This document shows positions 16,218 to 25,175 of a stretch of DNA of 64,000 nucleotides, piece after piece. The stretch is from contig NZ_CP133778.1 of NCBI RefSeq assembly GCF_034347405.1, forward strand, positions 3,596,001-3,660,000, read 5' to 3'. How positions within the stretch are numbered: the first letter of the stretch is position 1; every line of letters begins with the position of its first letter. The position numbers and the translations under genes were made by a program. Below the pieces are notes generated by a model. That model saw only the letters and a list, made by a program, of their open reading frames with translations, searched no databases and was not told the origin of the DNA. The DNA comes from Pseudomonas sp. CCC3.1. Its GTDB lineage: Bacteria; Pseudomonadota; Gammaproteobacteria; Pseudomonadales; Pseudomonadaceae.

Positions 16218-17177
16218 TCAAGCAGCGTCCGCAGGCGGATTATTGACCATATGCCGGACCTTCTCGCAGTCTGTCTCACGGCGCATGGCATTGAACAACA
16301 CCACAGCTTCAGGATAGTTACGAGTCAGCATGGCCAGCCACTGCTTGAGCCGCCCCGGCGCTGAGCGTGGCGTCAGTTGCGCTTCGGCCTGCGCCCAGAA
16401 ATCGCGAATCATTGGCTGCAAATCTGCCCAGGTCATCTCGACCACTTCTTCGCCTGCACGGGCAGCAGCAATTTGCCGCGCCAGATCGGGACGCGACACC
16501 AGCCCGCGACCCAGCATGATGTCTTCTGCACCGCTAATTTCGCGGCAACGGCGCCAATCTTCAACCGACCAGATGTCGCCATTGGCGAACACCGGCACCT
16601 TGACCACATCTTGCACCTGGGCGATATATTCCCAGTGCGCAGGCGGCTTGTAGCCGTCCATCTTGGTCCGCGCATGCACCACGATCTGACTCGCGCCGCC
16701 TTCTGCCAGGGCAATCGCGCACTCATTGGCGCTGTCAGGCGTATCAAAGCCCAAACGCATCTTCGCAGTGACCGGAATATGCGCAGGCACCGTGCGCCGA
16801 ACCTGCAGCAAGATCGCGTGCAGCAACTCGGGCTCTTTAAGCAGCACCGCACCGCCACGGGATTTATTCACGGTCTTGGCCGGGCAACCAAAGTTAAGGT
16901 CAATGACCCCGGAACCCAACTCACAGGCCAACGCCGCGTTATCCGCCAGACAGGCCGGATCGGAGCCCAGCAATTGCACGCGCAGCGGCACGCCAGAGCG
17001 GGTTTGCGCGCCATGCTTGAGTTCCGGGGCGAATTTGTGGAAGTACGCTTCTGGCAATACTCGCTCAGTGACCCGAATAAATTCGGTCACGCACCAATCA
17101 ATACCGCCGGTGCGGGTCAGGACATCACGCAGGATGTTGTCAACCAACCCTTCCATCGGCGCCAAAGCAATTTGCAT
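16218..17177 (-). CDS. dusC: tRNA-dihydrouridine(16) synthase
   Basis: This 319-residue FMN-dependent TIM-barrel enzyme begins MQIALAPMEGLVDNILRDV. The catalytic Cys is in LNFGCPAKTVNKSRGGAVL (about residues 95-113). FMN and tRNA contacts include TAKMRLGFD, VHARTKMDGY, PVFANGDIWS and IMLGRGLVSRPDLA. The YKPPAHW segment after VHAR-TK matches DusC rather than DusA or DusB. It reduces uridine 16 in the tRNA D-loop using NADPH. The neighbouring thioesterase reads in the same direction, 62 bases upstream. Confidence 0.9.
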   Translation of the reverse strand: MQIALAPMEGLVDNILRDVLTRTGGIDWCVTEFIRVTERVLPEAYFHKFAPELKHGAQTRSGVPLRVQLLGSDPACLADNAALACELGSGVIDLNFGCPAKTVNKSRGGAVLLKEPELLHAILLQVRRTVPAHIPVTAKMRLGFDTPDSANECAIALAEGGASQIVVHARTKMDGYKPPAHWEYIAQVQDVVKVPVFANGDIWSVEDWRRCREISGAEDIMLGRGLVSRPDLARQIAAARAGEEVVEMTWADLQPMIRDFWAQAEAQLTPRSAPGRLKQWLAMLTRNYPEAVVLFNAMRRETDCEKVRHMVNNPPADAA

Positions 17178-17239
17178 GGGTGACTCTCATAAAAAACGTG
17201 CCGCAGTTTACGGGGTTCTGCGGCCAATCGGTATCGTGA

Positions 17240-17674
17240 TCAGGCCGTCACGACCGCCGGGCCGTAGCCTTCAATGAACTCGGGCGGCAGACGCTTGGGT
17301 TTGCCCGTCGACAATTCGATGCAGACGAACGTGGTTTGCGCACGCAGCAAGGTGGCGCCGTCAGCAGGCCGGACCAATTGAAAGTGCCGAGTCATGCGCA
17401 GGCGCTTGTCGCAATCGACAATCCAGGTCGCCAGTTGCAACTCATCATCTTCATAGGCGCTGGCCAGGTAATCGATCTCATGGCGCGCAACAGCCATTGC
17501 CCGATCGAGTCTGCGGTACTCGGTTAAATCCAGCCCAAGACGCTGCGAGTGGCGCCAGGCGCAACGCTCCAGCCAAACCACATAGGCGGCGTTATTGGCA
17601 TGACCAAAGCCGTCAATGTCTTCAGCCTGCACGTGCAGATCAATAATGAACGGCGTTGCCAGATCCCAACTCAT
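17240..17674 (-). CDS. Acyl-CoA thioesterase, 4HBT hotdog fold
   Basis: The start at 17674 gives MSWDLATPFIIDLHV and a 144-residue single hotdog domain. The catalytic loop DIDGFGHANNAAYVVWLER (about residues 19-37) matches the 4-hydroxybenzoyl-CoA thioesterase family, where the Asp and the D-x-x-G-H-x-N pattern position the substrate thioester. YbgC-like enzymes hydrolyse short or medium acyl-CoAs. The specific substrate is not evident. It lies upstream of dusC on the same strand and may be co-transcribed with it. Confidence 0.82.
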   Translation of the reverse strand: MSWDLATPFIIDLHVQAEDIDGFGHANNAAYVVWLERCAWRHSQRLGLDLTEYRRLDRAMAVARHEIDYLASAYEDDELQLATWIVDCDKRLRMTRHFQLVRPADGATLLRAQTTFVCIELSTGKPKRLPPEFIEGYGPAVVTA

Positions 17675-17796
17675 GCCTGTCTCCCTGCACACAAATGAAG
17701 CGCGCAGTGTAACGCACCCCTTCTGCACAAAGGCACGATCGGGATGAGAGCTTAGAGAAAAGGGGGATGGATTTGGTAAACGCCAGACAAACAAAA

Positions 17797-17821
17797 GGGC
17801 CATTCAATAATTGAATGACCC
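17797..17821 (-). terminator. Terminator of the tRNA cluster
   Basis: Read on the minus strand, GGGTCATTCAA and TTGAATGGCCC pair with one mismatch around a three-base loop and are followed by TTTTGTTTG. It lies about 28 bases past the last tRNA-Glu. Confidence 0.75.
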
Positions 17822-17848
17822 TTAAAAATCCCGCAGAGCGGGTAATCG

Positions 17849-17924
17849 TGGCGTCCCCTAGGGGACTCGAACCCCTGTTACCGCCGTGAAAGGGCGGTGT
17901 CCTAGGCCACTAGACGAAGGGGAC
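17849..17924 (-). tRNA. tRNA-Glu (TTC), copy 2
   Basis: This is a 76-nt cloverleaf with encoded CCA. The acceptor stem is GTCCCCT/AGGGGAC, the anticodon loop is CTTTCAC with anticodon TTC, and the T loop is GGTTCGAATCC. It is identical in the gene body to the copy at 18128-18203. Confidence 0.95.
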
Positions 17925-18001
17925 ACAAACCCTTCTAACAGTGATCAACACTGAGTGCTGATCGATTCAATGCCAGTGTGGCCCGGCATTGAACTGTAAA
18001 T

Positions 18002-18077
<76 letters not shown>

Positions 18078-18127
18078 GATTTATCGCCTGGCGGCGGAGC
18101 AACACCGAAGTGCTGCTTCTGTAAAAC

Positions 18128-18203
18128 TGGCGTCCCCTAGGGGACTCGAACCCCTGTTACCGCCGTGAAAGGGCGGTGTCCTAGGCCACTAGACGAAGGG
18201 GAC
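18128..18203 (-). tRNA. tRNA-Glu (TTC), copy 1
   Basis: It has the same sequence as the gene at 17849-17924, with anticodon TTC and encoded CCA. The Ala-Glu unit is duplicated with a period of about 278 bp. Confidence 0.95.
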
Positions 18204-18278
18204 ACAAACCTCCTAACTGATCAGCGCTGAGTGCTGATCGATTCAATGCCGGTGTGGCCAGGCATTGAACTGTAAATT

Positions 18279-18354
<76 letters not shown>

Positions 18355-18514
18355 AAACAGTCAGTGTTGCGTGTTGCTGTGTGGACGGGGCGCATATTAA
18401 GACTGGATCGGTAGGCTGTCAAACTTATTTTCAAAGTTTTTTAAAAAAATCTATCGAGAGAACAACCACTTACCCTTAAAACCCCGAAAACACGGGTTGA
18501 CGCATGCAAAAAAT

Positions 18515-18618
18515 GTAGCCGCTGCCGCAGGCTGCGATGGGCTGCCCAACGGCCCTACTGTCCTTAAATAGAAAGCGAAGGTCCTTCGGACCTTATCGCA
18601 GCCTACGGCAGCGGCTAC
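18515..18618. repeat. REPIN (paired REP sequences)
   Basis: GTAGCCGCTGCCGCAGGCTG (from 18515) and its near reverse complement ending at 18618 (CAGCCTACGGCAGCGGCTAC) bound a 104-bp unit containing an inner GGTCCTTCGGACC hairpin. It lies between the tRNA cluster and gltX. Confidence 0.75.
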
Positions 18619-18631
18619 ACATAAAAGCAAA

Positions 18632-20113
18632 TCAAGCCATTGCGTTAAACAGCTTTTCCCACTCTTTGTTCTCTTTCTTCGACACACCGCCCAGCAGGTC
18701 CAGCGCCTGACGCAGACGGAAACGCGTCAGGTCCGGCCCCAGAATCTCCATCGCATCCAGCACCGATACCGAACTGGCCTGGCCGGTGATCGAAGCAAAC
18801 ATCAGCGGCATGGCATCACGCAGCTTCAGCTCAAGGGATTCCACCACGGCTTGAATGCAGCCGGTGATCGCGTCCTTTTCCCACTGACGCAGGCTTTCGA
18901 GCTTCCACAGAATCAGTTGCATCAACTGACGCACTTGCTCGTTGGACAGCTTCTTGTGCTCAAACAGCTTGGCGTCCAGTTGCAGGCCGCCCGAGAAGAA
19001 GAACCCGGCCAGTGGCGCGATCTGGCTGAACGTCTCGACCCGACCCTGCACCAGCGGCGCGATCTTCATCATGTACTCGGGGTTCAACGCCCACTGCTGA
19101 ACACGGCTGGCGAACTCGTTCAGCGGCAGATCACGAAGCCACTGACCGTTCAACCACGACAGCTTCTCCACATCAAAGATCGGCCCGCCCAGGGAGACGC
19201 GGGACAGGTCAAAGTTATCGACCATTTCTTGCAGCGAAAACTTCTCGCGCTCGTCCGGCATCGACCAGCCCATGCGGCCCAGGTAGTTGAGCATCGCTTC
19301 AGGCATAAAGCCCATGCGCTCGTAAAACGTCACCGAGGTCGGGTTCTTGCGCTTGGACAGCTTGCTCTTGTCCGGGTTGCGCAGCAGCGGCATGTAGCAC
19401 AGCTGCGGCTGTTCCCAGCCAAAGTATTCGTACAGCAGGATCAGTTTTGGCGCCGATGGCAGCCACTCTTCGCCACGCAATACGTGGGTGATGCCCATCA
19501 AATGGTCATCGACCACGTTGGCCAGAAAGTACGTTGGCAGACCGTCGGTCTTCATCAGCACTTGCATGTCCATGCGGTCCCATGGGATCTCAACGTCACC
19601 GCGCAACAGGTCAGGCACCACGCACACGCCTTCGGTCGGCACTTTCATGCGGATCACGTGTGGTTCGCCAGCAGCCAGACGGCTGGCCACTTCTTCTTTG
19701 GACAGCAGCAAGGCACGGCCGTCGTAGCGTGGCGTTTCGCCTTTGGCCATTTGCTCGGCGCGCATCTGGTCCAATTCTTCGGCGGTGCAGAAGCACGGGA
19801 AGGCGTGGCCCATGTCAACCAGTTGCTGGGTGTACTGCTTATAGATGTCGCTACGTTCGCTTTGGCGATACGGGCCGTGCGGGCCACCTACGTCCGGGCC
19901 TTCGCTCCAGGTGATCCCCAACCAGCGCAAGGCATCGTAGATCTGCTGCTCAGACTCGCGGGTCGAACGCAGTTGGTCGGTGTCTTCGATCCGCAGGATG
20001 AACTCGCCGCCATGCTGCTTGGCAAAGCAGTAGTTGAACAAAGCGATGTAGGCAGTGCCTACGTGGGGGTCGCCGGTAGGCGATGGCGCGATGCGCGTGC
20101 GAACGGTGGTCAT
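18632..20113 (-). CDS. gltX: Glutamyl-tRNA synthetase
   Basis: The protein has 493 residues from ATG 20113. The class I signature is RIAPSPTGDPHVGTAYIAL (HIGH-like PHVG) near the N-terminus, and the KMSKS-like loop is KLSKR (about residue 249). RIEDTDQLRSTRESEQQI and LPTYFLANVVDDHLMGITH are typical GluRS segments, with an all-helical anticodon-binding domain in the last third. It charges tRNA-Glu for translation and for tetrapyrrole synthesis. It is followed downstream on the same strand by two tRNA-Glu genes. A long open frame upstream of ATG 20113 is not needed, since homologs start MTTVRTRIAPSPTG. Confidence 0.95.
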   Translation of the reverse strand: MTTVRTRIAPSPTGDPHVGTAYIALFNYCFAKQHGGEFILRIEDTDQLRSTRESEQQIYDALRWLGITWSEGPDVGGPHGPYRQSERSDIYKQYTQQLVDMGHAFPCFCTAEELDQMRAEQMAKGETPRYDGRALLLSKEEVASRLAAGEPHVIRMKVPTEGVCVVPDLLRGDVEIPWDRMDMQVLMKTDGLPTYFLANVVDDHLMGITHVLRGEEWLPSAPKLILLYEYFGWEQPQLCYMPLLRNPDKSKLSKRKNPTSVTFYERMGFMPEAMLNYLGRMGWSMPDEREKFSLQEMVDNFDLSRVSLGGPIFDVEKLSWLNGQWLRDLPLNEFASRVQQWALNPEYMMKIAPLVQGRVETFSQIAPLAGFFFSGGLQLDAKLFEHKKLSNEQVRQLMQLILWKLESLRQWEKDAITGCIQAVVESLELKLRDAMPLMFASITGQASSVSVLDAMEILGPDLTRFRLRQALDLLGGVSKKENKEWEKLFNAMA

Positions 20114-20326
20114 GGGCGGTCTCGAAGTAGAGATAAAACAAAGGGCGAATCTTAACAGGCCGACCCGGCTTGGCTCCAGCGCAGTACGCCGCCAAAGACA
20201 GATGACCCGACACATAGATGAAAAAACCTTAAATAGAGCAGTTGTATCGAATTGATACAGGGAAAGCCCCACGGCATAGATGCTAATCTCGGCCCATTCC
20301 CGGTATTCCCTGTCAGGAGACACGCA

Positions 20327-21277
20327 ATGACCCACGTAGTGCTGGTGCTGGTTGAAACCGTTGATGATTATTTGCACCTGCTGGAGCACCAGGGTTACCA
20401 GTTGATCCTTGCACCCACCCCCGCCAGCCGCGCCGAAGCCATCGCCCAACACGCTGACCGCATCGACGTCGTACTGACCCGAGGTCCGTTGGGCTTGCGC
20501 GCAGATGAGATTGGCGCCCTGCCCTTGCTCAAAATCATCTGTGTGATCGGCGCCGGCTATGAGGCCGTGGACCTGCAAGCCGCCAGCAATCGCGGCATCA
20601 TCGTCACCAACGGTGCAGGCGCCAACGCCTCCTCCGTGGCCGACCATGCCATGGCCTTGCTGTTTTCAGCGGTGCGCGGCATTCCTCAGGCCGACGCGAG
20701 CATCCGCCGCAATGAATGGGTCAAAGTGCGCCAACCGTCGCTGACCGGCAAACGTCTGGGCATCATCGGCCTGGGGGCCATCGGCCAAGCCATCGCCAAA
20801 CGCGCAGGCCAAGGCTTTGACATGCACATCAGCTACCACACGCGCCAGCCACGCGACGACTCACCCTACACCTACTGCGCCAATGCGCTCGAACTGGCCA
20901 GCGCGGTCGATTTTCTGATCATCGCCGCCCCCGGGGGCGACTCCACCCATCATTTAGTCAACGCGAGCGTGCTCGATGCGCTGGGCCCTGACGGCTATTT
21001 GGTCAACATCGCACGCGGCAGCGTCGTCGACACTGACGCCCTGATCGACGCCCTTGCCACCGGCCGGATCGCCGGGGCCGGGCTGGATGTCTTTGAAACA
21101 GAGCCACTGGTACCGGATGCACTCAAAACCCTCGGCAATGTGGTCATGACCCCGCACGTGGCCGGGCAATCGCCCGAAGCGGTCGAAGGCACCGTGCAAC
21201 TGGTGGTCAAAAATCTGCTGGCATTTTTTGCCGACCAGCCCGTACTGACTCCCGTGGCGCTGCCTGAGCCCGCCTGA
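20327..21277 (+). CDS. D-2-hydroxyacid dehydrogenase
   Basis: ATG 20327 follows AGGAGACACGC. The 316-residue protein has the family's NAD(P) site GLGAIGQAIAKRAGQGFD (about residues 148-165), the signature VNIARGSVVDTDALIDAL with the substrate-binding Arg, the DVFETEPLVP Glu, and the catalytic His in VVMTPHVAGQSPEA. THRQ-type residues suggest NADPH preference (YHTRQPRDD). It resembles hydroxypyruvate/glyoxylate reductases (GhrB/HPR-like). It is divergent from gltX and lies just upstream of mntH. Confidence 0.83.
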   Translation: MTHVVLVLVETVDDYLHLLEHQGYQLILAPTPASRAEAIAQHADRIDVVLTRGPLGLRADEIGALPLLKIICVIGAGYEAVDLQAASNRGIIVTNGAGANASSVADHAMALLFSAVRGIPQADASIRRNEWVKVRQPSLTGKRLGIIGLGAIGQAIAKRAGQGFDMHISYHTRQPRDDSPYTYCANALELASAVDFLIIAAPGGDSTHHLVNASVLDALGPDGYLVNIARGSVVDTDALIDALATGRIAGAGLDVFETEPLVPDALKTLGNVVMTPHVAGQSPEAVEGTVQLVVKNLLAFFADQPVLTPVALPEPA

Positions 21278-21301
21278 TTCTTAAACCTGCGGAGCCCGCG
21301 C

Positions 21302-22627
21302 TTGAAATTCAGCCTGCCAAAAATGGCCACTGCCCCCTTCTGTCCTCCAGAGGTCAGTGGCAGCGTCCCCGTCAACGCCAGTGCACCCTTCTGGAAGCGC
21401 GTACTGCGTTTTGCCGGCCCTGGCCTGCTGATCAGCATCGGCTACATGGACCCCGGCAACTGGGCCACCGCCATCGAAGCGGGTTCACGTTACGGCTACA
21501 ACCTGCTGTTTGTGGTGCTGCTCGCCAGCCTGGCTGGGATGGCCGTGCAATGCCTGTGTTCACGGCTGGGCATCGCCACCGGCCGCGACCTCGCGCAACT
21601 GTGCCGCGAGCGCTACAGCAAACGCTCGGCGCGGGTGCAATGGTTACTGGCGGAAATCTCAATCATCGCCACCGACCTTGCTGAAGTCCTGGGCTGTGCA
21701 CTGGCCTTCCACCTGCTGCTGGGCTGCTCGATGACCTTCGGCATCGCCCTCACCGCCTTCGACACCCTGCTGATCCTGGCCCTGCAAGGCAAAGGCTTTC
21801 GCCGCCTGGAAGCCATCATGCTGGCACTGGTCATGACCATCGCCGCATGCTTCTTTGTCGAACTGGTCTTGATCAAACCCTACTGGCCGGACGTGTTCGA
21901 AGGCTTCAAGCCTTCACTCGCAGCCATCAGTGACGCAGCGCCGCTGTACATCGCAATCGGCATCGTTGGCGCCACCGTCATGCCGCACAACCTGTACCTG
22001 CACACCTCCATCGTGCAAACCCGCCTGACCGGCACCGACTACGCCAGCAAACTGGACGCCGTGCGCCTGTCGCGCATCGACACCATCGGCTCGCTGGCAT
22101 TGGCCTTGCTGGTCAACGCGGCCATCCTGATCCTTGCTGCGGCCGCCTTCCACCAGACCGGCCACTCCGACGTTGTCGAAATACAAGACGCCTACCGCAT
22201 GCTCGACCCACTGGTCGGCGGCGCAATGGCCAGCATCCTGTTTGGCGTGGCACTACTGGCCTCGGGGCAAAGCTCGACCTTCACTGGCACCATTGCCGGG
22301 CAAGTGATCATGGAAGGCTACCTGGACCTGCGAATCCCGTGCTGGCAGCGCCGTCTGATCACCCGAGGGCTGGCCTTGATCCCGGCATTTCTCGGTGTAT
22401 GGCTGATGGGCGACGACGCAGTAGGCAAACTGCTGATCCTCAGCCAAGTGGTACTGAGCCTGCAATTACCCTTTGCCCTGTACCCACTGATCCGCATGAC
22501 CAGCGATAAACAGCTCATGGGGCCTTTCGCGAATCGGCTGCCTACAAAGCTGCTGGCGTGGTTCCTGTTTGCCGTGATCAGCGGGGCGAATGTGTGGCTG
22601 ATTGCGCAGATCGGGTTTGGGGATTGA
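21302..22627 (+). CDS. mntH: Nramp-family Mn2+ transporter
   Basis: The best ribosome site (GCGGAG, ending seven bases upstream) points to TTG 21302, giving 441 residues; ATG 21323 is an alternative. The metal-binding motif of helix 1 is SIGYMDPGNWATAIEAGS (DPGN), and helix 6 carries TVMPHNLYLHTSIVQTR (MPH). Eleven helices are visible. It imports Mn2+ (and Fe2+) with protons. No Mn or Fur operator could be assigned. The last codons (IAQIGFGD, stop) are duplicated at 24145-24171, beyond the next MFS gene. Confidence 0.92.
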   Translation: MKFSLPKMATAPFCPPEVSGSVPVNASAPFWKRVLRFAGPGLLISIGYMDPGNWATAIEAGSRYGYNLLFVVLLASLAGMAVQCLCSRLGIATGRDLAQLCRERYSKRSARVQWLLAEISIIATDLAEVLGCALAFHLLLGCSMTFGIALTAFDTLLILALQGKGFRRLEAIMLALVMTIAACFFVELVLIKPYWPDVFEGFKPSLAAISDAAPLYIAIGIVGATVMPHNLYLHTSIVQTRLTGTDYASKLDAVRLSRIDTIGSLALALLVNAAILILAAAAFHQTGHSDVVEIQDAYRMLDPLVGGAMASILFGVALLASGQSSTFTGTIAGQVIMEGYLDLRIPCWQRRLITRGLALIPAFLGVWLMGDDAVGKLLILSQVVLSLQLPFALYPLIRMTSDKQLMGPFANRLPTKLLAWFLFAVISGANVWLIAQIGFGD

Positions 22628-22633
22628 TTCCCA
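22599..22633. repeat. Left copy of the 35-bp direct repeat (mntH end)
   Basis: It matches 24143-24177 at 31 of 35 positions (TGATTGCGCA, then ATCGGGTTTGGGGA). The two copies flank the MFS gene. The left copy is the genuine mntH terminus. Confidence 0.75.
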
Positions 22634-22642
22634 CAACTCCTT

Positions 22643-22670
22643 GTAGCCGCTGCTGCAGGCTGCGATGGGC
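22643..22670. repeat. Single REP-like unit
   Basis: GTAGCCGCTGCTGCAGGCTG followed by CGATGGGC is one arm of the REP family seen at 18515, directly after mntH. No partner arm was found nearby. Confidence 0.55.
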
Positions 22671-22857
22671 TGCGCCTCCCCACTGAGAAGCCTTTGCCCA
22701 AGTGCCCGCCAGGAATCCAAAGTCGTCCAGTCGATGCCTTTTTCCAGTTCAAATCGACAGACCGGACCATACGACAATAGCTGTGGCTTGAAGACACACG
22801 GGGTCGCTTCTGCTGTGAAATACGCACAACCTTCTCAACAGATGAGGCTGTTCCAAT

Positions 22858-24138
22858 ATGAGCAATGAGAATACAAACTCTTGCACCAAGGCCGACCCAG
22901 AGATCAAGCAAACATTCTTGTACCTGTTTTTGACCATATTCATTCCGTTTGGCCTCGGTCATTTCGTGTCGTATCTGTTTCGCACGGTCAACGCCTTGAT
23001 CTATGTAGACCTAGAGCGAGAACTGCACCTGCCCGCCAGTAGTCTAGGCCTGCTGACGGGTGTGTACTTTCTGACTTTTGCGGCAGCGCAAATCCCGCTC
23101 GGCGTCATGCTCGACCGTTACGGTCCACGTAGCGTGCAGGCCCCCATGCTGCTATTCGCTGTGGTGGGTTCGCTGATTTTCAGTCTCTCCCACACCGAAC
23201 TGGGCTTGATGATGGGTCGCGGCCTGATTGGTTTAGGGGTTGCTGGTTCGCTGATGAGTGCGATCAAAGCGTGCGCTATCTGGCTGCCCGTTGAACGCCT
23301 GCCGCTAAGTACTGCGTGCCTGTTGTCAGTCGGCGGCTTGGGTGCCATGGCGTCTACCACTCCGCTGCATGAGCTACTCAAGTGGATCTCTTGGCGAGAA
23401 GCATTCTTAATTCTGGCGCTACTGACGTTATTCGTCTGCGTGATCATTCATCTCAGCGTACCGCGCACCTATAAACCCAAACAAACCACGCTCGCGGAAA
23501 TGTCCAAGGCCGTGGGGGCACTTTATTCCTCGTGGGTATTCTGGCGTCTTGCGTTGTACTCAGTGTTTGCCCATGCGATCTATATGTCAGTGCTGTCGCT
23601 CTGGATGGGGCCGTGGCTACGGGACGTCGCTCAATTAAGCGGTTCCGGCATGGCCAATACCTTGCTCTGGGGGACCGTCGCCATGGTGGCTGGTTCGCTG
23701 GTGTTTGGTTCGATTACCGACTATCTGCGGCGCTTTGGCGTACAGCCCATCATGGTGTGCGGTACCGGGGTTCTGGTCTTCATCTCGTTTCAATCACTAA
23801 TGATCAGCGGGCTGCCCATATCACCACTGTTGATTGCTATGGGATTTAGCTTCTTCGGCACCTCTACCACCATGAACTACGCGATAGTCGCTCAGTCGGT
23901 ATCTCCTGAACTGGCAGGACGGGTCAGTTCATCGTTCAATCTGGTGGTATTCGTACTTGCGTTTATCTTGCAGTGGCTGATGGGGGAAATTCTGAGTCTG
24001 TGGCCGTCAACCGAACAAGGACACCCAGTGGAGGCTTATCAGTGGTCGCTGGGAATCATGATTGCGTTACAGATGCCGGGGATGTTGTTGTGGCTGAGCT
24101 TTAAACCGTGGCAACTGAAAGTAGCGCCTGCACGGTAA
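22858..24138 (+). CDS. MFS transporter within a duplication-flanked insert
   Basis: This 426-residue protein with about 12 helices begins MSNENTNSCTKADPEIKQT. The loop 2-3 motif is GVMLDRYGPRSVQ, and the protein resembles sugar-phosphate/anion:cation MFS permeases (UhpC/GlpT-like region GLLTGVYFLTFAAAQIPLG). The substrate is unknown. Base composition is less GC-rich than its neighbours. It sits between two copies of the mntH 3' end, which suggests a later arrival. No regulator or partner is adjacent. Confidence 0.8.
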   Translation: MSNENTNSCTKADPEIKQTFLYLFLTIFIPFGLGHFVSYLFRTVNALIYVDLERELHLPASSLGLLTGVYFLTFAAAQIPLGVMLDRYGPRSVQAPMLLFAVVGSLIFSLSHTELGLMMGRGLIGLGVAGSLMSAIKACAIWLPVERLPLSTACLLSVGGLGAMASTTPLHELLKWISWREAFLILALLTLFVCVIIHLSVPRTYKPKQTTLAEMSKAVGALYSSWVFWRLALYSVFAHAIYMSVLSLWMGPWLRDVAQLSGSGMANTLLWGTVAMVAGSLVFGSITDYLRRFGVQPIMVCGTGVLVFISFQSLMISGLPISPLLIAMGFSFFGTSTTMNYAIVAQSVSPELAGRVSSSFNLVVFVLAFILQWLMGEILSLWPSTEQGHPVEAYQWSLGIMIALQMPGMLLWLSFKPWQLKVAPAR

Positions 24139-24141
24139 ACC

Positions 24142-24171
24142 ATGATTGCGCAAATCGGGTTTGGGGACTAA
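24142..24171 (+). pseudogene. Duplicated 3' tail of mntH
   Basis: Codons here read MIAQIGFGD then TAA, exactly the last residues of MntH (IAQIGFGD). The fragment lies 3 bases past the MFS stop and overlaps the esterase stop codon. It looks like the original mntH/esterase junction, separated from mntH by the MFS insertion. Confidence 0.7.
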
Positions 24172-25130
24172 TTCCCCAGTTGAGCATCCAACCACCCCAC
24201 CACCCGCGCATGGATCCCCGGCACTTCCTCCAGCAAGCCGCTCATGCGCATAAAGTCGTGGGTCATGCCGGGTTCTTCCAGCAACAACACGTCGTTGCCT
24301 GCTTGCTCAAGCGTGCGGACATAGGCCAGCCCTTCGTCATACAACGGGTCATACCCCGCCAAATACACCAGTGCCGGGGCCAAACCACTGACATCCGCCG
24401 CCAGTAAAGGTGAAATCCGCCAGTCACGCAGTTCACCCTCTGCGCGGGTGTAATGCCCATAAAACCAGTCCATGGTCGCGGTTTCGAGCAAGTAGCCCTC
24501 GGCGTAACGCACATGGGAATCACGCTTGCAGCTGCCATCGGTCACCGGGTACAGCAGCACTTGTGCACGCGGCACAATGCGCACTTCCTGCGGCTCACGC
24601 ACCGCCAGAATCGATAGCACAGCACTCAAGGTCCCGCCCGCGCTGTCTCCGGCAAACGCCACCCGCGAGGCATCCAGCCCATGGTTGGCGCCGTCCTGCA
24701 GCAGCCAGTTCACTGCATCGCACGCGTCATGCACCGCCGTGGGAAACACCCATTCCGGGGCTAGCCGATAATCCACCGCCAGCAGGGCAAAATTTCCGAG
24801 CGCCGCCAATCGTCGACACAGCGCGTCGTGACTGTCGAGGCTGCCAATCACATAACCGCCGCCATGGAAGTAAACCACCACCGGCAGCGGCCCGACTTCA
24901 AGCCCCGATCGACGATAAAGCCGCGCCCGCAGGCTAAAGCCATCGCGCGCCGGGATGCGCAGGTCGTAGCTGTCCACCTGCGGCACCGGCATATCGAATA
25001 CGCTGGCGCTTTGCTCAAACTCACTGCGGGCCTGGGCCGGGGTCAACGCATGCATCGGCAGGCTCTTGCCGGTCATGCGACCCATTTCGGCAAGGCTTAG
25101 AAAATCTTCAAGATCCGGTAACAATGACAT
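24168..25130 (-). CDS. Alpha/beta hydrolase, hormone-sensitive-lipase family
   Basis: ATG 25130 follows AAGGAAATTGCG. The 320-residue protein has all family marks: oxyanion motif VYFHGGGYVIGS (HGGG, about residues 86-97), nucleophile FAGDSAGGTLS (GDSAGG), the Asp in LAGYDPLYDEG, and the His in EPGMTHDFMRMSG. It hydrolyses short-chain esters or lactones in the cytoplasm. It starts 43 bases after the stop of the pyoverdine NRPS on the same strand, so it may be read from that operon. A role in siderophore metabolism is possible but not shown. Confidence 0.85.
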   Translation of the reverse strand: MSLLPDLEDFLSLAEMGRMTGKSLPMHALTPAQARSEFEQSASVFDMPVPQVDSYDLRIPARDGFSLRARLYRRSGLEVGPLPVVVYFHGGGYVIGSLDSHDALCRRLAALGNFALLAVDYRLAPEWVFPTAVHDACDAVNWLLQDGANHGLDASRVAFAGDSAGGTLSAVLSILAVREPQEVRIVPRAQVLLYPVTDGSCKRDSHVRYAEGYLLETATMDWFYGHYTRAEGELRDWRISPLLAADVSGLAPALVYLAGYDPLYDEGLAYVRTLEQAGNDVLLLEEPGMTHDFMRMSGLLEEVPGIHARVVGWLDAQLGN

Positions 25131-25153
25131 CGCAATTTCCTTGTGAAAAACCA

Positions 25154-25175
25154 GCGTGGGAGCTGCCACGCGATC
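25154..25175. repeat. REP fragment at the NRPS stop codon
   Basis: CGTGGGAGCTGCCACGCGATC is one REP arm resembling those inside the NRPS genes. It fills the gap between the pvdD-like gene and the esterase gene and reaches the NRPS stop codon. Confidence 0.5.

Noticed and set aside
18851..20155. Plus-strand open frame of 434 codons opposite gltX
   Set aside because: It is fully antisense to a conserved synthetase and its composition is that of a reverse-frame shadow.
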